37,585 nt of DNA from Pirellulales bacterium (lineage in GTDB: Bacteria; Planctomycetota; Planctomycetia; Pirellulales; JAICIG01). The notes below the pieces were generated by a model. That model saw nothing but the letters and a program-made list of their open reading frames with translations, had not been told where the DNA came from and did not search any database. The DNA is taken from NCBI GenBank assembly GCA_035533075.1, contig DATLUO010000100.1, positions 1 through 37,585 on the forward strand, read 5' to 3'. The position numbers and the translations under genes are program-made. Below, piece after piece: positions 14,131 to 23,136 of the stretch (positions within the stretch are counted from its first letter, which is position 1; each line of letters opens with the position of its first letter).

Positions 14131-15561
14131 TTATCGCGCGCCGGCGGCCGCCGCTTTGCGTCGCTGGGCAGGTCGCTCAGATTGGCTTTCGCGCGGAAGT
14201 TCGGCATGATTGACGGCGGGCAACCACTTCGCCAAGTCGGCCTTGATCGAAGCATATTGCGGACCGGGCGCCAGGTTCGTCCACTCGTACTCGTCCGCAT
14301 CGTGGTTGTAAAGCTCTTCGCCGCCGTCGGCATAGCGGATGTAACGCCACTTTTCGCTCCGCAGACTATGGTTGTCGCGGTGATACGTGGTCAATGCCGG
14401 AGGTTCCCAGGGCGACTGGGGATCGGCGAGCAGCGCGCGAAGGCTCGGCCCTTCGACATGCTTGGGCACTGCGATGCCGGCCAGGTCGCAAAGCGTAGGA
14501 TAAACAGTCATGAAGTCGACCGGCCGCCGGCATACGCCGCCCGCCGTCGTCACGCCGGGCACGACGTAGATCAAGGGTGCCCGCGTCGCCTCCTCCCACA
14601 GGGCGAACTTCCGCCAATGGCGTTTCTCGCCCAGGTGCCAGCCGTGGTCGCCCCAGAAAACGACGATGGTGTTCTCGCGGTGAGGCGACTTTTCCAGCCC
14701 GTCGAGCAACCGGCCGACCATCGCGTCGCAAAAGGCGATCGTCGCCAGGTAAGCCCGCACGGCTTCCTTCCAGCGTCCCGAGGCGAGAATTTGCGCGTGG
14801 TCGCCGCCGGGCTTGGCCATTTTCACGCCGGCGTCCGGCACGTCGTCGAGATCGTCTTCGCGATACGGCGGCAACTCGATGGTCTCCAGCGGAAACTGGT
14901 CGAAGTATTTCTTGGGCACGCTGAACGGCATGTGCGGCTTGACCAGGCCGATCGCCAGAAAAAATGGCTTGTCGTGCGTCGCTTGCAGTTTTTCCAGGCC
15001 GTAGCTGACGACCTTATAGTCGGGCATGTCGTAATCGTCGTTGGCCAAAGGATAGAACTGAATACCGCCCACGCCGTCGTCGGCCGCGGAGGGATGCCGC
15101 TTCAAGCCGCCGCCACCAGGCGTGAGATAGTCGGTCCATTCGCCTTCGCGATGCGCGCCGCCATGATAGATCTTGCCGGCCCCGAACACTTCGTAGCCCG
15201 CCTGCAAGAACTGCGTGGTGAGCGTGAGTTCCTTGCCGATGACGGGCTTCCAGTCCTGCCCGTTGTCATACACGCCACTGGTGCTAGGCCGGAGGCCCGA
15301 CATCAAAGCCGCGCGGGAGGGATTGCAGACGGGCGCGGCACAGTAGGCCCTGGTAAAGGTCACTCCCATAGCCGCGAGGCGATCGATGTTGGGCGTTCGA
15401 GTCTGCGGGTTGCGCTTCAGATGCCCGACCCAGTGGTTCAGATCGTCCACCGCAATAAACAGCACATTCGGTTTTGGCGGTGCCTTTTTCGTGTCGGCCG
15501 CGAGCGCCGACGGCGTCGTCAGCAGAATCAAGGTCAAGGCAGGCAGGCAAGCGCGGATCAT
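14131..15561 (-). CDS. Secreted sulfatase, iduronate-2-sulfatase-like
   Basis: 476 residues with a signal peptide (1-21, ending SALAAD). The metal-binding strand NVLFIAVDDLNHW and the active-site motif C-N-P-S-R in YCAAPVCNPSRAALMSGLRP are present. The cysteine is the one oxidised to formylglycine. Further along, WGDHGWHLGEKRHWRKFALW carries the conserved Asp-His pair and the Lys of family S1 sulfatases, and the overall order resembles iduronate-2-sulfatase. The role is removal of sulfate from exported polysaccharide, as planctomycetes do with algal or host glycans. The last 25 residues are Arg/Ala/Gln-rich and look unconstrained. No formylglycine-generating enzyme lies in the window. Confidence 0.92.
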   Translation of the reverse strand: MIRACLPALTLILLTTPSALAADTKKAPPKPNVLFIAVDDLNHWVGHLKRNPQTRTPNIDRLAAMGVTFTRAYCAAPVCNPSRAALMSGLRPSTSGVYDNGQDWKPVIGKELTLTTQFLQAGYEVFGAGKIYHGGAHREGEWTDYLTPGGGGLKRHPSAADDGVGGIQFYPLANDDYDMPDYKVVSYGLEKLQATHDKPFFLAIGLVKPHMPFSVPKKYFDQFPLETIELPPYREDDLDDVPDAGVKMAKPGGDHAQILASGRWKEAVRAYLATIAFCDAMVGRLLDGLEKSPHRENTIVVFWGDHGWHLGEKRHWRKFALWEEATRAPLIYVVPGVTTAGGVCRRPVDFMTVYPTLCDLAGIAVPKHVEGPSLRALLADPQSPWEPPALTTYHRDNHSLRSEKWRYIRYADGGEELYNHDADEYEWTNLAPGPQYASIKADLAKWLPAVNHAELPRESQSERPAQRRKAAAAGAR

Positions 15562-15661
15562 CGTGTCAGCCTTTGTTGGTCAGCGGATCGTTTCCCTTTT
15601 CGGGCGTTGGATGATTCTAACGTAGAAGCCCGATGCTTCGCAGCCAGCGAAACGAAGCTCG

Positions 15662-15907
15662 CTAACGGTCCTGCAGTTCGGTCACTCGCCTTTCCGCCGC
15701 CTGGACTTTTGCGTCGATAACACGAATTGTTCGCGGCGAGGCGGCGATCGCATGGCATTCCGCTTGGAGGTTTTTGAGCTGCTGCAGTTGGGCTCGCGCG
15801 GTGGCAATCGCTCCATCCCTCGTGGCGCGGATCGCAGCAGCGACTAATGCCGCGGCAAATGTGATCGCGAACACGAAACCCAAGCTGAATTGAAAGCGCC
15901 GCCTCAT
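15662..15907 (-). CDS. Small membrane protein, translationally coupled to the VCBS gene
   Basis: 81 residues from ATG 15907, which overlaps the TGA of the VCBS gene as ATGA. MRRRFQFSLGFVFAITFAAA is the basic-then-hydrophobic N-terminal anchor common to many planctomycete proteins. After this single membrane helix the rest is a helical segment rich in Ala, Gln and Lys, with likely coiled-coil character (RAQLQQLKNLQAECHAIAAS). No family or function recognised. An alternative start at 15925 adds six residues but breaks the coupled overlap. Confidence 0.65.
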   Translation of the reverse strand: MRRRFQFSLGFVFAITFAAALVAAAIRATRDGAIATARAQLQQLKNLQAECHAIAASPRTIRVIDAKVQAAERRVTELQDR

Positions 15908-17097
15908 TTCCGCAAATAGAGCCATACGAAGCCACTCTGTTCTTCACGCATGAAGGTCGCGCGCTGCTCATAGACCTTCCTGTAGTCCTCGAAGGCCTTC
16001 GTGCGCTGGGCCTCGTCGGACGTGGCGGGAGTCAATTTCTCTCTGACGACCGCGAAGGCCTTTTGCCAGTCGGCGAACTTCTTCTTGAACTCGGCCTCGC
16101 TCAGCCCCTCGGCCGGCGCCCTAAGGGTGACGGAATCGCCAACCAGCAAATCAAGTTTGCCGTCAACATTTACGTCGGCGACCCAGACCCGCGTCGAACT
16201 TAACGGACCGCTCAAGTCGTTTTCGCTGACTAGTAGCCGATCTTCGAAGGGATCTGCCCCTGGTTGGATTAACCATTCAAAAGCGCCAAGTTCTGGCACC
16301 TCGCCCTTGCCAGCGGTGTTTTCAGCCCACTGCACGCCGCCGCTGGACGATCCGCTGACGAGATCGAGATCGCCGTCGCCGTCCCAGTCGATGACGAACG
16401 GATCGCTATGATTGCCCGCGATTCGCAAAATCGCTTCGCCGCTCTTGATCGCTTCCGGCTGGGGTTGAAACTTTCCCTTTCCCTCTCCCTGGAACCAATA
16501 AAACGTTCCGGAGAAGTTGCCCACGACCAGATCGAGTCGGCCGTCGCTGTCCCAATCGGCCGCGAACGGCCGCGTGCAGATGTTTTCGACCCGCTGCTGC
16601 TCATCCTTGATGGGGATGATCAGCGGCTCGCCGTCCGTCCCCTTCAGGGCTTCCGCCGTGCGAAACGTGCCGTTGGCGTTGCCGTGCAAGACCTGAAACA
16701 GCCCCGCCATCGCCTTTTCCAGGCGGGAATACGAGCCGGAGAGAATGTCGCGGTTGCCGTCGCCGTCGATGTCCACCAACTGTGGAGTCGAGCTGGTGCA
16801 TCACCAAACGCCGGGCACTTCGGCGATTTTGCCATCGGCCTCCAACCACTCGCCCGCCGCGAATTTGTCAGCGCCAAGGTGTTTGTAGGCGCGGATCTTT
16901 CCGTTGTTGAATTGACCGACGAGCAGATAGTGGTTTCCATCGCCCTTGAGATCGGTCCAGCAGGGGGCCGCATAGCCGGGGCTTTCCACGCGAATGGCCT
17001 CGCCGGCCGCCTTGAGACGCACGGGCGGCTCGAAATCCGCGGCACTGGAAATCGTGCCGCCGCCGAGCAGGAGTGCGGAGAACAACAGCCGCTTCAT
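15904..17097 (-). pseudogene. Secreted FG-GAP/VCBS repeat protein interrupted by one in-frame UGA
   Basis: Start at ATG 17097 behind a full ribosome site (AGGAGGT within 17101-17109) and a signal peptide MKRLLFSALLLGGGTISSAA. FG-GAP/VCBS repeats follow, each with a calcium-loop-like motif: DLKGDGNHYLLVG, DIDGDGNRDILSG, DWDSDGRLDLVVG, DWDGDGDLDLVSG and DVNVDGKLDLLVG. The frame is intact for 397 residues except for a single TGA at 16801-16803, after residue 98 (VPGVW, stop, CTSSTPQLVD). No shift is needed to resume. A hairpin begins 2 nt after the stop. The cause may be a nonsense mutation, a base error or recoding. A small membrane protein gene overlaps its end. Confidence 0.8.
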
Positions 17098-17207
17098 GAG
17101 ACACCTCCTCTTGCTGAGAATGGACTTGGCTTTACCACTGAGACGTCGACCACAATATACAGCCGAGTGCCTTGGGAAAGCAACACGCGGTAGTCGCCGG
17201 TAGCCTC

Positions 17208-17229
17208 GGAACGCCACAGAGGGCGTTCC
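17208..17229. repeat. Compact hairpin GGAACGCC/GGCGTTCC
   Basis: A perfect 8-bp stem with a 6-nt loop (ACAGAG), set between GTAG (17201 region) and CTAC, in the divergent gap between the VCBS gene and the large secreted protein. No U-tract follows on either strand. A dispersed repeat is more likely than a terminator. Confidence 0.7.
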
Positions 17230-17355
17230 CTACAGAGCGGCGCACCGCGAAACTCCTGAACTAAAAGCGACACCAGGTGTTGCACATAGCTTTGCGGCCG
17301 CGAAAATAGAATCACACAGAACGTCGCCCTGAATCCCAGACGCGGAGAAATACCT

Positions 17356-19995
17356 ATGGCTGCCACCAATCATTTCGTTCCGCGGGCCGCGTCGATCCTT
17401 ATTTCGATAATCGCCCTACAACTCGCCGCACCGCTTTGCTCCGCCCAGCCACGACCACGCCCCAAGGAAGTCGGCACCACGGGCAAAATGCGAATCGTGG
17501 TCGTCGATTCCGACGAGCGACCTGTGGCGAAGGCGGACATCCACGTTTCCGTGTGGACCGACGAGGCTTTCGACCATAATCGCGATTACGTCACCGACGC
17601 CGCTGGAAAAGTCGAAGTCAAGCTGCCGAAGACGCTGACGATCCTGCGCATCTGGGCGAGCCGCGATAGCTACGTTCCGCTGTTTGCGAATTGGTGGCCG
17701 CAGTTCCAGGACAATGGTTTTCCAATTCCTGACGAGTATACCTTCCGGCTAGCCGATGGAAGCGTCATCGGGGGCGTGCTGAAGAATGCCGATGGCCAGC
17801 CCATCGCGGGAGCAAAGGTCGAAGTGATGCACGTCGATCGCGTCGATACGATGAAGGAGCGACCGCTCGTCAACACCTGGCTCGCCTTCGGCGGGGATGC
17901 GCGCGTCACCGACGCCCACGGATGCTGGACACTCGACAACGTGCCGCCGGACGAAGAAGCTCAGGTGCGCCTGAAAATCAGCCATCCCGACTACATCAAC
18001 GACCAATCGTGGGGCGAGATGCAGCAGCGGCAAGACGTGACGATGGAACAACTGCGGGCAAAGACCGCCGTCATCACCATGCAACGCGGCATCAACGTCA
18101 GCGGGAGGGTGACCGAGGCGAACGGCAAACCGATTGCCGGCGCGGTTGTCGTCTTTGGAGATCACCCGTATTCGCAGGAAGGCAGCCAGGAAGTGCTCAC
18201 GGACGAAGACGGCAAATACCGCCTTCCGCCGTTGCCGGCGCGGCCGACCACGGTGACGGTCGTGGCGGAAGGCTGGATGCCGCAATTGCGGAGGATCGAA
18301 ATCACGCCTGAGAACCCGTCGGTCGACTTCCAACTGCGGCCGGGCAAAATGCTCAGGCTGCGATTCATCGACAGTTCGGGTAAGCCAATTCCCAAGGTGT
18401 TCATTGGCATCGCGAACTGGCGCGGCGGCGAGTCGCTTTACAACAACAAGCACCCGAACGTGCTCGATACGAAGATCCCGCTGTATTCGGATGAACGCGG
18501 AATCTATGAGTGGAGTTGGGCGCCCGACGACGCGGTGACTTATTGGATTTCCCGGCCCACGAAGAATCCGACACCTGCCACCAGCGTCAGCTTGACCGCC
18601 GACGGCGCCGAGAAAACGCTGACGTTTCCGCTTCAACTGAGCATTTCCGGTTCGGTGTCCGACGTCGAGACGGGCGAGGCGATTCGCGAGTTCACCGCTG
18701 TGCCGGTGCTTGAGCTGGCAAGCGGTAAATTGCTCGTGGAACGCAGCCTCGCCAAACGGGCCGCCGGTCGCTACATGCTTAAAATGGAACTCAGCCCGTC
18801 GCTTAAAATGGAACCGAACCAGACCGCGTACCGCGTGCGTATTGAGGCGGCCGGCTTCCGAAGCGCCGTGAGCGACGCGAGCTTCCGATTTGGCGACGCC
18901 GACGCGACGTGCGACGTGGCGCTTCATGCTGCGCCGCCTGCGGCCGGCCGAGCATTGACCGCCGAGGGCAGGCCGTTGGAAGGCGCCACCGTCGTTCTGG
19001 TAACGCCGTCACAACCTTTGCACCTTGTCCAGGGACAGACGCCCAGAATACCCGCGTTCGGCCGCAATGTCGACTCGCGGACCACGAACGCTGACGGCAG
19101 CTTCGCCTTCCCCGCTCAGTACGAACGCTATTGCCTGATGGTGATTCACGACCTCGGTTATGCCGAAGGCACTCGCCGGCCGGAGGAAATGCCCGGCGAC
19201 TTGACCTTGAGCGAGTTTGCTCGCGTGGAAGGTAGGTTGATGGATCATGGCCAGCCGATTGCCGGGGCCGAACTCACGCTCCAGCCGTTGCGCGTACGCT
19301 CGCCGCAATGGCCCACCCTCGAGGTGCGTTACGTTGCCGAGACCGACGCGGAGGGCCGGTTCGCGTTCGACCGCGCGACGCCGCTCAAGTGTACCCTCAG
19401 CTTCGCGCAGTCGGCGTCGAAAACAGGCGATGGAGGCTCGACGGAATCCGTGCCGCTCGACCTCCAGCCAGGTGAAACAACAACGATCGGCCTCGGCGGC
19501 GCCGGTCGCGAAGTTCGCGGGCAGGTGGTGCTCAAGGGCGGCGGGGCACGCGAAATCGACTTGAGCTATTCGCTAAACTATCTGCTCGGCAAGACACGGG
19601 GCATCAAGCCCCCGCTGGAGATCGCCGTCCAGCGATTCGACTGGCGAAAAGGCTGGAACGACCTATGGATTTCGTCGGCCGAAGGCAACGCGTATTTACA
19701 AACGCTTCACCATTATCGCGTGAATCTCGCCAGCGACGGGACGTTTCGGGTCTTCGTACCAAATGGTGACTATGAACTCGCATTCCATCTCTACCAGCGA
19801 ACAGCAGACCGACAGGTGGCTGCCGTGGGAGGGAAGATTGTGCGGTTCAATATGCCCAAGGGTGAATCGGAACAAGGCGCCCTCGATCTGGGCACAATCG
19901 AAATCGAAGCGGCAATCGGGGCAGCACGCGGGAAACCGGTCTCGGCCTGCGAGATCGATCTGCTCGGCGCCGGCGGTCGCCGAACGTCACCCTAA
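17356..19995 (+). CDS. Large secreted carboxypeptidase-regulatory-like (Ig-fold) protein
   Basis: 879 residues with a signal peptide (about 1-32, ending PLCSAQ). The body is a string of beta-sandwich modules of the carboxypeptidase-regulatory/transthyretin type, each opening with a 'G.V.D..G.P..GA.V.V' pattern: MRIVVVDSDERPVAKADIHV, SVIGGVLKNADGQPIAGAKV, INVSGRVTEANGKPIAGAVV, MLRLRFIDSSGKPIPKVFIG and a later VEGRLMDHGQPIAGAELTLQ. No catalytic motif was seen, so a structural or binding role at the cell surface is likely. It is divergent from the VCBS gene across 258 bp and ends 13 bp from the convergent WD40/HEAT gene. Confidence 0.85.
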   Translation: MAATNHFVPRAASILISIIALQLAAPLCSAQPRPRPKEVGTTGKMRIVVVDSDERPVAKADIHVSVWTDEAFDHNRDYVTDAAGKVEVKLPKTLTILRIWASRDSYVPLFANWWPQFQDNGFPIPDEYTFRLADGSVIGGVLKNADGQPIAGAKVEVMHVDRVDTMKERPLVNTWLAFGGDARVTDAHGCWTLDNVPPDEEAQVRLKISHPDYINDQSWGEMQQRQDVTMEQLRAKTAVITMQRGINVSGRVTEANGKPIAGAVVVFGDHPYSQEGSQEVLTDEDGKYRLPPLPARPTTVTVVAEGWMPQLRRIEITPENPSVDFQLRPGKMLRLRFIDSSGKPIPKVFIGIANWRGGESLYNNKHPNVLDTKIPLYSDERGIYEWSWAPDDAVTYWISRPTKNPTPATSVSLTADGAEKTLTFPLQLSISGSVSDVETGEAIREFTAVPVLELASGKLLVERSLAKRAAGRYMLKMELSPSLKMEPNQTAYRVRIEAAGFRSAVSDASFRFGDADATCDVALHAAPPAAGRALTAEGRPLEGATVVLVTPSQPLHLVQGQTPRIPAFGRNVDSRTTNADGSFAFPAQYERYCLMVIHDLGYAEGTRRPEEMPGDLTLSEFARVEGRLMDHGQPIAGAELTLQPLRVRSPQWPTLEVRYVAETDAEGRFAFDRATPLKCTLSFAQSASKTGDGGSTESVPLDLQPGETTTIGLGGAGREVRGQVVLKGGGAREIDLSYSLNYLLGKTRGIKPPLEIAVQRFDWRKGWNDLWISSAEGNAYLQTLHHYRVNLASDGTFRVFVPNGDYELAFHLYQRTADRQVAAVGGKIVRFNMPKGESEQGALDLGTIEIEAAIGAARGKPVSACEIDLLGAGGRRTSP

Positions 19996-20008
19996 ATGGC
20001 ACGGCCCA

Positions 20009-21529
20009 TCACACGGCAATTACAGGCGAGGTTGCCGTTGCGGCCGCGCCATTTCGGGCGGCGTCGGGCAGGCTCTGCCACCATGCCTGCCAGCCGGCGG
20101 CCGACGGACCGCGGACTTCTCCCGAAATGCACTCCAAGGCCCAGCCGGCTTCCTCGCTCAGCAAAGGGTCGCCGCCGTGTAAAACCTCGATCAAGCGCTC
20201 GGCGCCCAGGGCAAAACCGAGCTCGCCCAAAATACGGACCGCGACGATGCGGTCCCGCCGCAATGCCGTCGCCTCGGCCACCGTGGCGAGCGGTTCGCGC
20301 AACATCCAAGCAGCCAAGTGCGGCGGCGGCGGTTGGTGTTCGCCCGGCGGTTGACGCTCGATGGAAGCCCGCCAGTCGGCCACGAGTCGATCGACATTCA
20401 TGCCGTACTGTCTGGCCAGAGCCGCGGCGGCGCTGCGGCGGCGCGTGGGATCGTGCCAGAACTTCTGGAAGGCGCTCCGCCGATCGGGCGTCGAGCCTCG
20501 CCCGCAGAGAAACTCGACGAGCGACCAGGCCTGGGTGTTGTACTGAATGACCCAGGCGTGCAAGGCGCGATCGCCGCGGCGGCGCACGCGGCGAATCGTT
20601 CTTGCCGTGTGGCGATCGAAGAGTTCGCGCGGCTCCATGACACGGCCGGCCAGCAGCGCCGCTTTCATCCGCCGTCCGAGCCGCGCAGCAAGTTCGTCGT
20701 CGCCGTCATCGCGGGCCAGGGCGGAGACGAGGCCGTTGGTGAGCCAATCTTGCTGGAACTGCCGGTCGCAAAGTTCGAGCAAACGGTACAAGATCGGCGC
20801 CCGCAGCCGCATCAGCGGCTCGGCCGATTGCTCGCAGAGCTCTCGCTCGGCAAAGAGCATCTTCTTGAGGGGTGCAAGAAGATAGAGGCTGTTGAAGCGT
20901 GGGCCGGCAACTAACGTCGCCTGAATCTTGCGGGACGCGATGTCGAAAACCACGATCTCGTCGTTCCCGTTACGGGCCGCCAGCAATGCACCGTCGGGCG
21001 AAAAAACCGGCGCCGTCCATGTGTTCGGCGAGAAAAAGATCGGCGGCCCGGCAAGCGCGACCGCGGGTGAGCTATCCAACGGCGGATCATAAACTTCAAT
21101 GCTGCCGCTATGTGACGACCAGGCGAGTCGGCCGCCGCCAGGTGCGAAAACCGGCTGGCAGCCGGCGTGTGCGGTGAGCGTGCGCACACGCTTGCCCGTT
21201 GCGACGTCCCACAAGTCGATGCCATAGCCGGTCGGCGTAGCGGCCAGACAGCTTGCTGCCAGAGTTTTTCCGTCGGCCGACGGCGCGATGTCGCTACCCA
21301 CGCCCATCGGCAGCGACGTCAGCCGCCGGCCGTCATCCATGTTCCAGACGCGCGCCTTGTCATCGCTGAACAAGGCAGCCGCCGTCGAACCATCGGCCGA
21401 GACGGCCAGCTTCAGCACCAGGCCGCTGCGCGAACCTTCGCCGAACATTGGCGCCAGCAGGGCCGCCACCAGCCCGGCCAGCGTAATCCACATCAACAGA
21501 TCGCCGAGAGTAAAACGGGGCTTGGACAT
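20009..21529 (-). CDS. Membrane-anchored WD40-like protein with degenerate peptidase-MA-like and HEAT-like regions
   Basis: 506 residues from ATG 21529 (MSKPRFTLGDLLMWITLAGL), the usual planctomycete anchor; upstream codons in frame lack similarity. Residues about 40-190 are WD40/YVTN-like blades (VSADGSTAAALFSDDKARVW, GYGIDLWDVATGKRVRTL, FSPDGALLAARNGNDEIVVF). Residues about 220-400 resemble the peptidase-MA/DUF1570 layout: QDWLTNGLVSAL sits where 'P.WL.EGLA' is expected, and YNTQAWSLVEFLCGRG where 'Y.QSWALVHFL' is. The HExxH zinc site is missing, so it is probably not a protease. Residues about 440-500 (RIVAVRILGELGFALGAERL) look like HEAT repeats. This would be a three-part fusion; the middle assignment is tentative. 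Confidence 0.7.
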   Translation of the reverse strand: MSKPRFTLGDLLMWITLAGLVAALLAPMFGEGSRSGLVLKLAVSADGSTAAALFSDDKARVWNMDDGRRLTSLPMGVGSDIAPSADGKTLAASCLAATPTGYGIDLWDVATGKRVRTLTAHAGCQPVFAPGGGRLAWSSHSGSIEVYDPPLDSSPAVALAGPPIFFSPNTWTAPVFSPDGALLAARNGNDEIVVFDIASRKIQATLVAGPRFNSLYLLAPLKKMLFAERELCEQSAEPLMRLRAPILYRLLELCDRQFQQDWLTNGLVSALARDDGDDELAARLGRRMKAALLAGRVMEPRELFDRHTARTIRRVRRRGDRALHAWVIQYNTQAWSLVEFLCGRGSTPDRRSAFQKFWHDPTRRRSAAAALARQYGMNVDRLVADWRASIERQPPGEHQPPPPHLAAWMLREPLATVAEATALRRDRIVAVRILGELGFALGAERLIEVLHGGDPLLSEEAGWALECISGEVRGPSAAGWQAWWQSLPDAARNGAAATATSPVIAV

Positions 21530-21628
21530 GTGGATGCTCCACAGCGACGGAAGGAATGATGCTTCGAGATCGGCCGTCGGCGCGTCGGCGAACTGATCGT
21601 CACGCGAAAAGACAAGCACCAGGCACGA

Positions 21629-22066
21629 TTATGAACCGTTGCCCAATTTCGCGTCAAGCTGCTCTTCAAGCTGAGTCGCCAAGCCCTCCAACTCGGAAAG
21701 GGAAAGAGTTGTCCACCAGTCCGGCGGGCTGTTTTCCTGCCCTAGAAACCGCTGCAGGTTTTGAATCCGTTCTGCTCGGCCCCTCTTGTAGCCTTCGTCG
21801 CGGGCTTCGCCCAGCGCCGTAAGGATGTCACGACGCCCCTTCAGGCTCGATTCGTATCTCTCTTGGTCCTGCTCGTTGAGCGCGGCCCGCTCCAGCATCG
21901 CGTACAATTCGCACTCCAGCCCCAGCGTTCGCTCTCGTAATTCCCATGACTCAAGGTCGGCCAACTGCTCAGGGGAGCTGACGTCCTCAAGCAGCAGCCG
22001 CTGGTAAACGCGAATCCACGTTACCAGTTCTTCGGAGTCTGCGTCGAGAATTGGGTCATGAGCCAT
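21629..22066 (-). CDS. Tail-only paralogue of the Rpn nuclease (no nuclease domain)
   Basis: 145 residues from ATG 22066, which overlaps the end of the Rpn-type gene by 11 bp. The C-terminus LSLSELEGLATQLEEQLDAK then LGNGS nearly matches the last residues of that upstream protein (LSAEELADLATQLEVQLNAR then LANGS). The preceding GEARDEGYKRGRAERIQNLQ matches its 'GR.EG' linker and 'IQ.LQR' helix. The N-terminal 70 residues are helical and contain no PD-(D/E)XK motif. It looks like a diverged duplicate of the upstream gene's 3' part, co-expressed with it. Function unknown. Confidence 0.7.
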   Translation of the reverse strand: MAHDPILDADSEELVTWIRVYQRLLLEDVSSPEQLADLESWELRERTLGLECELYAMLERAALNEQDQERYESSLKGRRDILTALGEARDEGYKRGRAERIQNLQRFLGQENSPPDWWTTLSLSELEGLATQLEEQLDAKLGNGS

Positions 22067-23000
22067 TGGCCAACCTCGCATTGAGCTGGACCTCAAGCTG
22101 AGTGGCGAGGTCGGCGAGCTCTTCCGCCGACAGGGTCCGCAACTGTTTGAGAGGCATCACCTTCCGCCTAAGCGACCTTTGGAGGAATTGGATGTGTTCT
22201 GCGCGTCCCTCCGCGCGTCCCTCCGCGCGTCCGTGCTCGCGTCCCTCCTTGCGTCCCTTCTCCAACCCCCTCGCCACTCCCATGTCCTCCCGCTCGGCCA
22301 TCGCCGTATAAACGTCGCGCTCCCATTTCTCGCGGGCTTCGTAGCGTTCGCGTTCGCGTTTGCTTCGCGAAATCATTCTCAGGTCCTCCAATGCCCAACG
22401 GACCTCCGGCACGTTCAATGCCTTTGGCAGGGCATCTATATCGAGTGAGGGCGCGTGCCGGAGGAAAAACAACCAGCGGTCGAGAGAGGTTGCCAATTCC
22501 TCTACCGCCTTTTGAAACTTCGTCAATTCCAGAATATGCACCGCCATCTGATCCGTAAAGAGCGTATGACGCTTGCGCTCTCGCAACTCGAAGATCAGGT
22601 GGTAATCGTCTAGCTGCGGAAACAGCGGTGTATCGACGAAGCACACCGCGATGGTGGGCCGCAAGATGCGAAAGTCTTTGCCTTTTTTTAACTGGGCGTG
22701 ATGCAACCTGGACCAATAGTAGAGCGCCCGCTGCCGAAAAGCGCCGTAGGCGAGCAACTGCATTTCAATATTGAACTGCCGACCGGTTTCATCGCGGGCT
22801 TTGATATCTAAAACTGACATTTTGGCGTCAGGAGTTTCCCTGTCGTTGAAAGGGTTCAGCAACTCCAGGCTGACGATGTGTTGGCCAGCCGCGGGCTGCA
22901 AGACGGCATCCAGCAAGCTAATGAGCGCCGGCTTGCTCTCTTCGCGTCCGAAGACGTGCTTGAAGGCATAATCGACCTTGGGATCAATTTGGGGTTTCAT
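22056..23000 (-). CDS. Rpn family recombination-promoting nuclease / PD-(D/E)XK transposase-like
   Basis: 314 residues opening MKPQIDPKVDYAFKHVFGRE, the standard start of Rpn/PD-(D/E)XK 'putative transposase' proteins. The catalytic region follows in MSVLDIKARDETGRQFNIEM, where the Asp and the Glu of IEMQ are the expected metal ligands. FRQRALYYWSRL is also typical. RpnA-type proteins are DNA endonucleases that raise recombination and are not autonomous transposons; no terminal repeats were found here. A linker of EGRAEGRAEGRAE arises from a 12-bp tandem repeat at about 22201-22230. It overlaps its tail-only paralogue downstream. Confidence 0.88.
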   Translation of the reverse strand: MKPQIDPKVDYAFKHVFGREESKPALISLLDAVLQPAAGQHIVSLELLNPFNDRETPDAKMSVLDIKARDETGRQFNIEMQLLAYGAFRQRALYYWSRLHHAQLKKGKDFRILRPTIAVCFVDTPLFPQLDDYHLIFELRERKRHTLFTDQMAVHILELTKFQKAVEELATSLDRWLFFLRHAPSLDIDALPKALNVPEVRWALEDLRMISRSKRERERYEAREKWERDVYTAMAEREDMGVARGLEKGRKEGREHGRAEGRAEGRAEHIQFLQRSLRRKVMPLKQLRTLSAEELADLATQLEVQLNARLANGS

Positions 23001-23136
23001 GCTGCAATCATAACGGGACGGCTGGACGACTTAAACGGCCCACCGGAGCGGCTAGGATGCATGACTCGACTCACAAGGAGTTGCGGCGAGAGCGACCGTT
23101 GGCGAGAATGTCGTTTGGCGGTCGCCTCGCCTCGCC

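Noticed and set aside
22056..23000. Rpn-type gene as part of a complete insertion sequence
   Set aside because: No terminal inverted repeats or target duplications were found around it. The family is not autonomously mobile.
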